Assembly: GCA_913063125.1 (NCBI GenBank)
Contig: CAJXZM010000003.1
Location: forward strand, 1-64,000
From: an uncultured Gammaproteobacteria bacterium
GTDB lineage: Bacteria > Pseudomonadota > Gammaproteobacteria > Pseudomonadales > Ketobacteraceae
DNA: 64,000 bases
Direction of reading: 5' to 3'
Shown here: piece by piece, positions 34,519 through 44,600 of the stretch
How the letters are laid out: every line of letters begins with the position of its first letter
Numbering within the stretch: the first letter of the stretch is position 1
The notes under the pieces: generated by a model
The model's database searches: none
What the model was told of the DNA's origin: nothing
What the model saw: only the letters and a program-made list of their open reading frames with translations
Made by a program: the position numbers and the translations under genes

Positions 34519-36222
34519 TTATTGGCCCAAATATTGACGAACCCAGTGCTTCCACACATAACCCCCGCCCTCTTCCCCTGATATTACATACCTTAACGCA
34601 TTTTCATTTGCTACCAACCATAACATCCATGACGCGGCTCGTGATAACCCACACATCAAAACTTCATCATCAATTCGTAATGTCGTTTCACCTGCAGGCG
34701 TCATCATAAGTGTGTTATTTCGTTTCAGTAATAACGGCATGCAATCTAACGCTTTCATTCGCTCATGAGGGTGCTTCATTAGGTGTTCTAACGTGACGTC
34801 TTTCCCCATTCGCAACTCTTCGTACACTGCGGGAGCAGACGCCCTATCTAGCACCAAAGACCAACTGTCGAGTTCATTTTTACCCACCATCGCCTCCATA
34901 CATTCTATCAGATCTTTGCTCCACACCTCTTTTTCTGCTGCTAAGTGGTCTAAAAACTCAATTAGCAGTGGCGTCTTCAGTAATGCAAGAATGTGGTTAG
35001 AAATAATATTGCTAGGGTCCATCAACATATCAATGCCGGCTGCACCAAAAACACTATTATTCAAACGATGATTCTGGCGCGCTACCATAATCAAATCAGG
35101 GTTCAGCTCCCTAGCGGTCATTACAATAGATAAATTGTTTGCATCATCCGCTGTTCCAGCAATAACCCCTACAGCCTGTGTAATTCGGGCATCCAATAAT
35201 GTATCCGCTTCCGTGCCTAAACCTTTTACAACATGTTCGGTTATTTCCAATCCTCTTAGTTCTGGTTTTGGCTCGATAATAACTGTAGACATATTTTGTT
35301 GATCGAAACGTTTTTGTAGTGCCTTACCAAACCGCCCGTACCCACAAATCACCCACATGCCTTGCTTTTTTGTGTACGCAGAGGACACCGCCTTATGCTC
35401 AGGACTAATCAGCCAATCGTAAATCAAGTGCCGATAAGGCTGATGTATTGCACCGTCCAAATAATCTGCGAAGATTTCAAAGGGATCCAGAATATGATCC
35501 GTACCAAATGAACCTAAGTTTTTTGCATAATCTCGCGTTTCGACTCGACTAACCACCATTCTTTTGGGTTTTAACAACTTACTCGTGATTGCAATGGATA
35601 AGTTAGCATGATCATCATTTGTTAAACACACAACACCAATACAGTTTTCATGCTCGATGCCTGCATCATTTAACACATCTGGGTCTGATGCATCAGCACA
35701 CAATTTAGGAACATCAAACGGTAAATTGTCTAACTCCAAGGCCTCTATTCGTGCAGGGTCAATATCAATAACCACACAACGCATACCCCTTTTGGTCATT
35801 TTTTCAATCACACTACTACCGGTCAATCCGTAACCACATACAATATAAAAAGGTTCCTTCTCAGATGTTACACGGTAACGAAAGCTGCCTCGTTGCACCA
35901 AACGCAAAAAGCTTTCATCACGTAAAATCGCGACAACGGCTCCAATACTGTAAATCCATGCAATTACCGAAGAATATATTGCAAAAATAGTCCAGAACCG
36001 TTGCATAGTAGTGAAAGCATAAGGCAATTCACCAAAACCAATCGTGGACCCCATAAAGCTAACAAAATAAAATGCATGAAAAAAACTCATGCGGTATTCA
36101 TTACCGTTGGCATCCTCTCCCGGTATCAAGGTATATCCCAGAATTAAAACTGAATAAATACTGATCAACGCAATCAAAGGTGCTCGTAAACGCCGAAATA
36201 TTAAAAAGGCTACATAATTCAT
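34519..36222 (-). CDS. Two-TM potassium channel with two RCK/TrkA domains
   Basis: Two transmembrane helices (about 15-32 and 76-100) flank a pore loop whose filter T60-I-G62-F-G64-E65 is a variant of TVGYGD. Two TrkA-N/RCK nucleotide-binding domains follow, with GYGLTG near residue 125 and GYGRFG near 295 (Rossmann GxGxxG), then a C-terminal TrkA-C-like part. This is a Kch/MthK-like channel gated by NAD or another cytoplasmic ligand. The length of 567 is consistent with a double-RCK channel. It is preceded by the DUF6394 gene (2-base gap) and followed by the CBS gene, so the three look like one operon. Confidence 0.9.
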   Translation of the reverse strand: MNYVAFLIFRRLRAPLIALISIYSVLILGYTLIPGEDANGNEYRMSFFHAFYFVSFMGSTIGFGELPYAFTTMQRFWTIFAIYSSVIAWIYSIGAVVAILRDESFLRLVQRGSFRYRVTSEKEPFYIVCGYGLTGSSVIEKMTKRGMRCVVIDIDPARIEALELDNLPFDVPKLCADASDPDVLNDAGIEHENCIGVVCLTNDDHANLSIAITSKLLKPKRMVVSRVETRDYAKNLGSFGTDHILDPFEIFADYLDGAIHQPYRHLIYDWLISPEHKAVSSAYTKKQGMWVICGYGRFGKALQKRFDQQNMSTVIIEPKPELRGLEITEHVVKGLGTEADTLLDARITQAVGVIAGTADDANNLSIVMTARELNPDLIMVARQNHRLNNSVFGAAGIDMLMDPSNIISNHILALLKTPLLIEFLDHLAAEKEVWSKDLIECMEAMVGKNELDSWSLVLDRASAPAVYEELRMGKDVTLEHLMKHPHERMKALDCMPLLLKRNNTLMMTPAGETTLRIDDEVLMCGLSRAASWMLWLVANENALRYVISGEEGGGYVWKHWVRQYLGQ

Positions 36223-36224
36223 AA

Positions 36225-36608
36225 TTAGCGCCGAATCATCACCGTTTCAATCGACAACAATACCGCTGACAGTAGGTTTGCCAGCAAAGCCCCTCCGGAT
36301 AAAGACACAATGCTCGCTATCGCAGCACCATCCATCCCTGTAGAGGACGCATGAACAGCCCACGCCCAAATTACGGCAGCAATGACTAACTGTAAGTCTG
36401 CCACCAAGCTCGTTGCTAGCAGTATTGCTCCCATATGGGTTCTGTCACCAAACTTCATTACGGTAGCGATAAGGCTTACCACCGTTGCAAAAAATAGCTC
36501 ATAAACATTGTGATGCTCTGGATTTGTCATTTCCCCCAGGAAAAAACCAAAATTCAATGTCAGCGCCAGCACAATAAAAAATGCAAAAACCACTTTTTCA
36601 GTGTTCAT
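36225..36608 (-). CDS. DUF6394-type membrane protein
   Basis: The protein of 127 residues begins with MNTEKVV, for which GGGGTAAG is a good Shine-Dalgarno sequence; the frame extends upstream to 36641 but that part is unlikely. It has about four hydrophobic helices (roughly residues 8-25, 35-50, 60-88 and 95-120). It resembles the DUF6394 family, which I recall as co-occurring with K+ channels. It lies 2 bp before the channel gene, so translation is probably coupled. A role as an accessory subunit is inferred from position only. Confidence 0.75.
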   Translation of the reverse strand: MNTEKVVFAFFIVLALTLNFGFFLGEMTNPEHHNVYELFFATVVSLIATVMKFGDRTHMGAILLATSLVADLQLVIAAVIWAWAVHASSTGMDGAAIASIVSLSGGALLANLLSAVLLSIETVMIRR

Positions 36609-36719
36609 CTTACCCCCATAAATCAACCACTTAATATACAATAGCCTTCATTATAGGCCCATATGAAGGCTATGCAACGAGTGGCTGTCGCCAAAAATAG
36701 TCTAGGCTCATAGAGCGGG

Positions 36720-37625
36720 CTATTTCAACATCCAAGGCGCACATTCTCGGGTATATGACACTGTATGGTCTATAAAGGCTCTCACTTTAGTCGTAAATTG
36801 CTTTTTCTTAGAAAAAGCCAGATAGATAGGTACATCCATTGATTGTTGGGTCAATACTTCTACGAGCAGGCCTTTTTCTAAATATTGATATATTTGAATA
36901 TCAGGTATTTGAGCAATACACACCCCATCAAGAGCTAACCGTCGCAACGAGAAAAGGTCATTCGTTAGAATGCGGCTTTCCATTTTTTTATTAAAAGCTC
37001 CCTTCTTGAAAGACGGCCCCTGCAGGCTAACCCAATCAGGGGTTTTGGATTTAGCAAAGTGGTGTTCAGAAAGATCCGAAATACTACTTGGCATCCCATA
37101 TTTTTTTATATAACCAGGGCTAGTACAATAAATCATTTTAAAACAACCAAGCTCACGTGCAATAAGGGTAGAATCAGCAACTTCCCCCATCATAAAAATA
37201 CAATCAAAGCGTTGTTCAGATAAATCTAGCTGTGTTGTTACTGTAAAATATTCAATGGTTATCTCAGAATATTCACACAAAAAACTATCCAGCATGTTTG
37301 ATAAAAATGGATCATCAATGGGAATTAAGCTTAACACCCTGAGTACACCAAACGGTTCTTTTTGAATACTCTGCATGGCAATTTCGGCCGCGTTGGCCTC
37401 ATCCAACATTCGACTGCAGTAATCATAATATACCGCACCAGCATCCGTAGTATTTTGTTGGTGAGAAGAACGTTGTATCAGCTGCACACGTAAGCGCTTT
37501 TCAAGATCAGCAATCCTTCTGCTCACCGTTGACAGTGGAACTCCGGTTTTTCTGGATGCTATTGACTGACTGCCACCGTCGACAACTTCTACAAATGTCG
37601 CCATTTCATCAAGTGATACTTTCAC
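36720..37625 (-). CDS. LysR-family transcriptional regulator
   Basis: An N-terminal winged helix (about residues 1-65) contains the LysR signature MATFVEVVDGGSQSIASRK followed by VSRRIADLEKRLRVQLIQR. The C-terminal periplasmic-binding-like effector domain runs from about 95 to 295. The length of 301 is usual. The gene is divergent from the CocE/NonD hydrolase gene across a 400-bp spacer, so it most likely controls that gene. The effector is unknown. Confidence 0.9.
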   Translation of the reverse strand: MKVSLDEMATFVEVVDGGSQSIASRKTGVPLSTVSRRIADLEKRLRVQLIQRSSHQQNTTDAGAVYYDYCSRMLDEANAAEIAMQSIQKEPFGVLRVLSLIPIDDPFLSNMLDSFLCEYSEITIEYFTVTTQLDLSEQRFDCIFMMGEVADSTLIARELGCFKMIYCTSPGYIKKYGMPSSISDLSEHHFAKSKTPDWVSLQGPSFKKGAFNKKMESRILTNDLFSLRRLALDGVCIAQIPDIQIYQYLEKGLLVEVLTQQSMDVPIYLAFSKKKQFTTKVRAFIDHTVSYTRECAPWMLK

Positions 37626-38025
37626 ACTGCCTCCCTGAAATAGTTTCTCTCAAAGCTTGAATCAAAACTTGAATCAAAATCTTCAGTTAAAACGTCCGAA
37701 AACCGATAAGAACCTCATAACAACACATAATAATCACATATTTTTTTATAACACAACCGGGCATAAAGATTAGCCCTAAAAAAAACCAACACTATTTATA
37801 CGCCACACATTCCCTTCGGAACATCCCAAAAATACCATTTGGCACACTCTAAATCACAGTAGTTTTCACCGTAATGTTTTCAAAATAATTCATGCCAATA
37901 CCGATGATACCCAATCCCATATATGAGAATAACGTTCTAAACACACCTTGTTGTGATTAATAAATTCATAAGCTATTTATATTCTTTCATATTTACTTGG
38001 ACATAATAATAAAACGGAGATAGCT
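37626..38025. other. AT-rich divergent promoter region
   Basis: No gene is seen in these 400 bases. The region is AT-rich with A and T tracts (37737-37800) and separates LysR from the hydrolase gene. GGAG lies 7 bp before the hydrolase ATG. LysR half-sites (T-N11-A) are likely to be present but cannot be picked out with confidence. Confidence 0.45.
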
Positions 38026-40125
38026 ATGTTTTTTCAAAAAAAACCTTCGGCAATTCAACTCGTTAAAACTGTTTTTTTAACAATCATTCTCGTCTCTACC
38101 ATCTCCGGCTGTTCTGGAAAGTCATCTCAAGGACAAAGCTCTGGGCAAACTGATAAGGCTCAAACCTCTGAAGAGATTGAAGAAAACAATTCTAATGATG
38201 GCGCTGACGACAACTCTGATGACGCCCCTGATAACAGCGTCGATGACAATGCTAACGCTGAAAAAGTCATTTACACTAGAGATGAGGATTACCCAAAAAT
38301 AATCACGTTGCCTGTCGAATATTTTGTCGCAAGTAACGGGAAAAAAATAGCGGTATCTGTATCGCTCCCAGCGACAGACCAAGGCAACATCCCCAACAAC
38401 TCATTTCCCGCCATATTAGTTCAAACTGGTTACAATATGAGTTTAATGTCGCCTGCAGCGATCTTAGGGCAAGGAACATTACTCGGTGGAGCAGACCCTT
38501 ACTTTATTAAACGAGGGTATGCCATGGTCACCGTCGATGTAATTGGCACAGGAATATCAGAAGGTGGTTGGGAGTTATTAGGCCAAGAAGAACAGAATGG
38601 GTATGGGGATACAATAGACTGGATACTTCAACAATCCTGGTCAAATGGAGACATTGCTACGTCTGGCGCATCATATATGGCAATCACTGCCCTTTTTTCA
38701 GCACAACAACGGCCTGATGCGGTTAAAGCTGTTTTTGCCGTGGTGCCGCTGGGTGATGCCCAGCGAGGAATTGTTGGAACGGGGGGATTAATCAATGGTG
38801 TTTTTATGAAGACCTGGATGACGTTGACGCAAATGCTGGGAACGCAAAATCTTCTCGCAAAAATCCTACACCCTCAACACGGCGCTCAAATAGACCAATC
38901 AACAATGGAGCACATTGATCATATCGACAGTTATTACCTCCCGCTTGTTGAGGATGCATTAATCGGTGCTCCCTATATTCGTTACGATGGGATTTTTTGG
39001 CGAACGCGATCTCCTATTGCAAACATCAATAAAATCACCGCACCGACATTTATAACTGGCGCGCTACACGATATATTCCAAAGAGACGCACCATTATTAT
39101 ATGAAGCACTACAACAAAATGTAGATTCTAGGCTCGCGATTTATGACAGCGATCATCTGATGAACATATTGCAAGCATCTAATGGAAACGACACACTTGC
39201 GCCGCTAATGAGCCTAGTACTACAGTGGTTTGATAAACACGTAAAAGGTATTGATTCTCATACTGAAGACATCCCTCATGTTACGCAATTTGTTAAGAAC
39301 TACAAGCCAAAGGGTTCAGACAGTTTTTCAACGACAACTGCATGGCCTCATCCCCTAGCGGCCCCCGAACGATGGTATTTACATGGCGATATGTCCTTGT
39401 CTCAACAAGCCCCCGTCGATGCCGAAGAAACACACATAATGCAAACACCCAGCTTCACTGAAATAGAAATAGGAAAATCAAAAGGTGGGCAATTTCTAAT
39501 GTTCTCTGTAATACCCGTTGATGGCACAAAGTGCTCTATCAGTTATCGACAGTGGACACTAGGAGGTGCAGGCCTAGCCCTCTTTCCGAACGAATGCCTG
39601 TTTGACAACAAAGATCTTGAGTTAAATGCCCTCAATTATGAAACAGAATTGATGCCCGAAGACTATTACATTAATGGACCAATCCAGGCAGACATTTGGA
39701 TTGAAAGCAGTGTTAATGAAGCTGTGATTTCGGTACGTATCGATGAGGTATCTCCAGACGGAGAGACGGTTACCCCTCTTACCAACGGGCTATTAGCAGC
39801 CACATCAAGAGCTGTAGATATGGAACGTTCGCGTTATCTCGATGGTCAAATGATACAGCCCTATCACTACCTTACTGAAGATACTACATCTGCAATTAGC
39901 CCTGGCGAAATAATAAAGATGCAGATTGAGATATTTCCAACAAGCGCAATCATTCGACAAGGTCATCGGTTACGTGTATCTATCAGCCCAAGCAACCAAG
40001 CACAAGGTGTTATGAATTATATTCAGCAAGACAACGCTTTGGGTGGGGTCACAACGATTCACAACAGCCCAGAGTTCCCTTCAAGCATTGTGCTACCGAT
40101 AGTACCAACAAATGAATTAAACTAG
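38026..40125 (+). CDS. CocE/NonD-family S15 hydrolase, lipoprotein
   Basis: This is an alpha/beta-hydrolase of the X-Pro dipeptidyl-peptidase/CocE family, acting on esters or amides. A basic start and hydrophobic helix lead to the lipobox ISGC (C29), so it is probably anchored in the outer membrane or periplasm. A Ser/Asp/Asn-rich acidic linker (about 30-85) follows. The predicted triad is S216 (GASYM), D349 (HDIF) and H377 (DHLMN). The C-terminal region (about 430-690) fits the jelly-roll domain of the family. GGAG precedes the ATG. It is divergent from LysR. The substrate is unknown; a secreted carboxylesterase for a polyester or acylated compound is possible. Confidence 0.85.
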   Translation: MFFQKKPSAIQLVKTVFLTIILVSTISGCSGKSSQGQSSGQTDKAQTSEEIEENNSNDGADDNSDDAPDNSVDDNANAEKVIYTRDEDYPKIITLPVEYFVASNGKKIAVSVSLPATDQGNIPNNSFPAILVQTGYNMSLMSPAAILGQGTLLGGADPYFIKRGYAMVTVDVIGTGISEGGWELLGQEEQNGYGDTIDWILQQSWSNGDIATSGASYMAITALFSAQQRPDAVKAVFAVVPLGDAQRGIVGTGGLINGVFMKTWMTLTQMLGTQNLLAKILHPQHGAQIDQSTMEHIDHIDSYYLPLVEDALIGAPYIRYDGIFWRTRSPIANINKITAPTFITGALHDIFQRDAPLLYEALQQNVDSRLAIYDSDHLMNILQASNGNDTLAPLMSLVLQWFDKHVKGIDSHTEDIPHVTQFVKNYKPKGSDSFSTTTAWPHPLAAPERWYLHGDMSLSQQAPVDAEETHIMQTPSFTEIEIGKSKGGQFLMFSVIPVDGTKCSISYRQWTLGGAGLALFPNECLFDNKDLELNALNYETELMPEDYYINGPIQADIWIESSVNEAVISVRIDEVSPDGETVTPLTNGLLAATSRAVDMERSRYLDGQMIQPYHYLTEDTTSAISPGEIIKMQIEIFPTSAIIRQGHRLRVSISPSNQAQGVMNYIQQDNALGGVTTIHNSPEFPSSIVLPIVPTNELN

Positions 40126-40238
40126 GCTTTATTCGCAGGTAATATTCATTGTAGTCGTAACGTTCGCCTCACTCCCCTATCAGAAAGCATGGTGCGAGCA
40201 TTACTACTACAATACCCTTCCCTGTTCAGAGTTTTTAT

Positions 40239-41465
40239 TTATACCACCTGACCCGCGGCGACACCAGACGCCCACGCCCACTGGAAATTAAACCCGCCAA
40301 GGTGTCCCGTAACATCTAAAACCTCTCCAATAAAAAACAGCCCTGATTCATTCTGGCTTTCAAATGTTTTGGAGGAAATTTTATCTGTACTGACTCCACC
40401 AACGGTTACTTCTGCCGTTCGATAACCTTCCGTGCCGGCAGGCATAATGTCCCAACAAGACAGTTGCTGCGCAATCGCTTCAATTTCCTGGGCGGTGTGT
40501 TGTCGCATCGGCTTATTTTCAATCCTGCCTCCCATCAAACATAATACCAATCGTTTCGACAAATGCTCAGAGAGTACAGTTTTCAATTCAACGTTCGGCT
40601 TAATTTCCTGTTGTTCCTGCAAATACTTCAGCGTATCGATATCAGGCAACCAATTAATGATTATGTTGTTTCCTGGCTTCCAATAAGTGGAAATTTGTAA
40701 TATTGCTGGGCCACTAAGTCCGCGATGAGTAAACAGCATAGCTTCTCGAAAACTTTGATTTCCACAAGATACAACAACGTTTGCACTCACCCCAGAAAGT
40801 CCATCAAAAGCCTTTAGCTGTTCCTTACTCAGAGTGAAAGGTACCAAAGCTGCCTCAGTTTTGATGATGTCATGTCCAAACTGTTCGGCGATTTGATACC
40901 CAAAACCTGTCGCCCCCATCGTTGGAATAGATAATCCACCGGTTGCAATCACAACACTTTTTGCTTCGATTACCCCTGATGAGCTACTAATGATAAAAGG
41001 AGCATTAGGATCAGAAAGGCTTTTGGCTATCGATGCGATTTTACAGTGTGTTTGAATCTCAACATTTGCATCATCACATTCAGCTAGCAACATCGAAAGT
41101 ATATCCTTCGACGAGTTGTCGCAGAATAACTGTCCCAGTTTTTTCTCATGATATGCAATTTCATATCGCTCAACTACATCAATAAAATCCCAGGGGGTGT
41201 ACCTACTTAAAGCAGACTTACAAAAATGTGAATTTTCAGAAATATAGTCATCAGGGTCAGTCACTGTATTAGTAAAATTACAACGCCCGCCGCCAGACAT
41301 AAGGATCTTTTTGCCCACTTTATTAGCATGATCAAGTACAACTACCCGACGGCCTCGTTTACCCGCCGTTAGCGCACACATTAACCCTGCTGCCCCTGCG
41401 CCTATTACAATAACATCTACACTTAACCTTACAGAACCACTTGCTGCCACAACCATCCCCATCAC
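40239..41465 (-). CDS. FAD-dependent oxidoreductase, HI0933/BaiN type
   Basis: The N-terminal Rossmann fold carries the FAD motif GAGAAG (near residue 23), followed by GKKILMSGGGRCNFTN, the typical HI0933/YhiN signature. The second FAD-contact segment ATGGLS (near 175) and the C-terminal GEVLDVTGHLGGFNFQWAWASG are also typical. The family includes BaiN of bile acid metabolism and other flavoproteins with unknown substrates in proteobacteria. The length of 408 fits; the first Met residues are ambiguous, so the start may be some residues downstream. It is transcribed toward the hydrolase gene and is divergent from the giant sensor kinase 155 bp away. Confidence 0.9.
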   Translation of the reverse strand: MMGMVVAASGSVRLSVDVIVIGAGAAGLMCALTAGKRGRRVVVLDHANKVGKKILMSGGGRCNFTNTVTDPDDYISENSHFCKSALSRYTPWDFIDVVERYEIAYHEKKLGQLFCDNSSKDILSMLLAECDDANVEIQTHCKIASIAKSLSDPNAPFIISSSSGVIEAKSVVIATGGLSIPTMGATGFGYQIAEQFGHDIIKTEAALVPFTLSKEQLKAFDGLSGVSANVVVSCGNQSFREAMLFTHRGLSGPAILQISTYWKPGNNIIINWLPDIDTLKYLQEQQEIKPNVELKTVLSEHLSKRLVLCLMGGRIENKPMRQHTAQEIEAIAQQLSCWDIMPAGTEGYRTAEVTVGGVSTDKISSKTFESQNESGLFFIGEVLDVTGHLGGFNFQWAWASGVAAGQVV

Positions 41466-41619
41466 TATTCCATCTTAAATGGCGGATTATAACTCGCTAA
41501 AGCCTCGACACAAAACCTAATGCTGGATAGCCAAGCAATGGATTTTCGTCAAAAGATGACTACACTAATCCATAGGACTAACAGGAAGGTTTATGACCGG
41601 GAAAAGTTTAACTTAGGAT

Positions 41620-44600
41620 ATGACAACGCTAGCCGGTTACACTGTAAATAACATCATCTACTCGGATGAAAATACCTTTGTAGCTCATGCTCTTAGCGTA
41701 GAAAATCAACCCGTTTTAGTGAAATACCAAAATACCGATTACCCGACTGTTGATTTGGATACGCGTTGGGCCCATGAGTTTGATGTATTACGCTCCATTA
41801 CATCTGATTATGTCATCCGCGCTCAAAAAATTTGCAAGCACAACAACAACCCATTACTCGTATTAGAATACTTCCCCTCTGTTCCTTTAAGCGAACTGAT
41901 TAAAAACGGCGCCCTTGATTTTGAACAAAAATTGTACATTGCCAATCAGTTAACATTGGCCGTGAGCGAGATTCACCGCCATAAAATGATACACCGAGGC
42001 CTTACCCCGCACTCTATATTGGTTAACCCTAAAACCTTAGTACTAAAAATATACGATGTTGGATTCGTATCACGTCTCGACAAAGAGACACACCTCAATC
42101 CCATCAGTATATGGGGAGCGCTGGAATACACCCCCCCTGAGTTAACGGGAAGAACAAACCTTGATGTGGACTACCGCTGTGATTTCTATTCACTCGGCAT
42201 TATTCTTTACGAAATTTTTCATGGACAACCACCCTTTCAATCTGAAGACCCACTTGCGCTATTACACGCTCATATCGCGAGCATGCCCACAAACCTTCGT
42301 TCAATTAATTCAGAATTTCCTCAACCATTATCGACCATTATTCAAAAGTTATTGGCTAAAGATCCTACCGATCGCTACCAAAGCGGTCACAGGTTACAAG
42401 CTGACATAGAGCGATGCTTGCAACAATGGCAAGACCATGGGTTTATTGACAATTTCCCTTTAGCTACACACGATATACCGGAGCGTTTTCTACTAGCGCA
42501 AAAACCTTATGGGCGCGAAGCAGAACAAAAAAAACTTCTCGATATTTACCAGCAAGTCAGTAAAGGTAATACCGAACTGGTATTTGTTAGTGGTGATGCC
42601 GGTATTGGGAAATCCGAGTTAACCCACGAGTTACACAAACATACACTTATCAATAACGGATTACTGATTAGAGGAAAGTGCAACCAATTCAATCAAAACC
42701 AACCTTACTCGGTACTTATTCAAGCCTTTACCACGCTAGTCGATGAGTTACTCAACAAAACCAACGAAACCCAGCAACACTGGAGCCACACACTGACTCA
42801 CGCTCTGGGTAATAATGCGGCCGTTATTACGGAAATCATTCCACGACTAGCATTAATTATTGGCGACATCCCAGCATTAGAGCCACTCCCTAACTCAGAA
42901 AGCGAACAGCGCCTACACATAACCTTCACTAATTTCGTAAAAGCACTATCAACACGCGAACAACCCTTAGTGTTACTGTTAGACGATTTGCAATGGGTTG
43001 ACCATCCAACGCTAAACCTATTAACCCAGCTCATCGCAAATAATGAAGGGATGTCACTACTCATCGTCGGAGCCTATAGATCTAATGACGTTGACCAACA
43101 CCATCAATTACCCACCTGGGAGAAATCAATCTCTCACTTTCAACAACATATTCATACGCTGCATTTGGAAACATTACACGTTAGTCATGTCCAACAATTA
43201 CTCATTGATTCCCTACAATGCAGCGCCCTCAAAGCGGCACCCTTAGCCACATTATGTCATGAAAAAACACAAGGGAATCCATTTTTTGTAAAACAATTTT
43301 TATACGGTTTATATGATCACAACGACATTTATTATGATCACCACGAAGGAATCTGGCAGTGGAATATTGAACAAATACAAGAGCGTAACATAACCGATAA
43401 CGTTGTTGTGTTTATGATGGACAAAATGTACAAGCTGGATACCGACACCCAGCACCTCATCTCACTAGCTAGCCTGCTTGGCGATTGTTTTACTCTACGC
43501 TTACTCTCCATTGTTTATGGGCAAAGTGCCGCAGAAACCGCCCGAGCATTATGGCCAGTATTACAAGAGGGTTTAGTACTCCCCCTCAATGAAAATTATA
43601 AATTCAATGAATCTCCAGAAAAGCTAATTCTAACACACTACCGTTTTTTACATGACCGGGTGCAGCAAGCAGCCTATTTTCTGATAAAGAAAGAAGAAAG
43701 ACCCGCATTAATGCTAAAAACTGGGCGACTAATATTAGCCAACATGACGAATATGCCCTATGTCATTCAGGAACAACTCCTATTTACTATTCTTGAACTC
43801 ATTAATAATTCTCGACAATTAATTAGCGACGCTACAGAAAAGTCTCAGCTATTAGCGCTGAACATTCAAGCCGGAATTAATGCAAAAAAAACGTCGGCCT
43901 TTCAAGCATCAGCTGATTTCCTAAAAATTGCAAAAGAACTATTACCAACAGACGCCTGGCAGAGTGCCCCTGAGCAAGCATTAACAGTTTACAAAGAGTT
44001 AACAGAAGCGTGTTATTTAGCCGGTAATTTTGACACTGCCGATGCATTATATCCTACTGCAATTGCGGCAGCGTCAACACCCAGTGCTAAAGTTAGCCTA
44101 ATTATGATACAAGCAACTCAATACCAACAACAAGGCCGCTTTGCCGATGCATTACCAGGATTACTTACCGGGCTAAGCTTATTGAACTGTGATTTTCCAC
44201 ACTCAGAGGAAGCCGCAGAAGAGCAACTCCCTGCTCTATTTGTCGAAACTCATCGCTTACTGAACACTCGCACAAAAGACAGCTTATTGAATGCAGAAGA
44301 GTTGACGCTACCAGAGCACTTATTGGAAATGGACCTCTACAGCGCTCTAACCGTTGTACTCTATCAAATGGGGCGGTTTAACGCATACGGTATTAACTCT
44401 TGTAAAATGCTCATGTTATCGCTTAACCAAGGGCTTTGTGATTTAACGCCTCTTGCCTATCTCACGAATGCTTGGGCCATGTCTAGAATGGGTGAGACAT
44501 ATCGCAACTGTTATCAAATGGCCAAACTGGCTATCACACTGACAGACCAACGCGACAGTCGTTATCACAGAGTACTTATTTATCAAGGTTTTGCAGCATT

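Noticed and set aside
36609-36641. Upstream start for the DUF6394 gene
   Set aside because: The ATG at 36608 has a strong GGGG Shine-Dalgarno sequence and yields the usual protein start.
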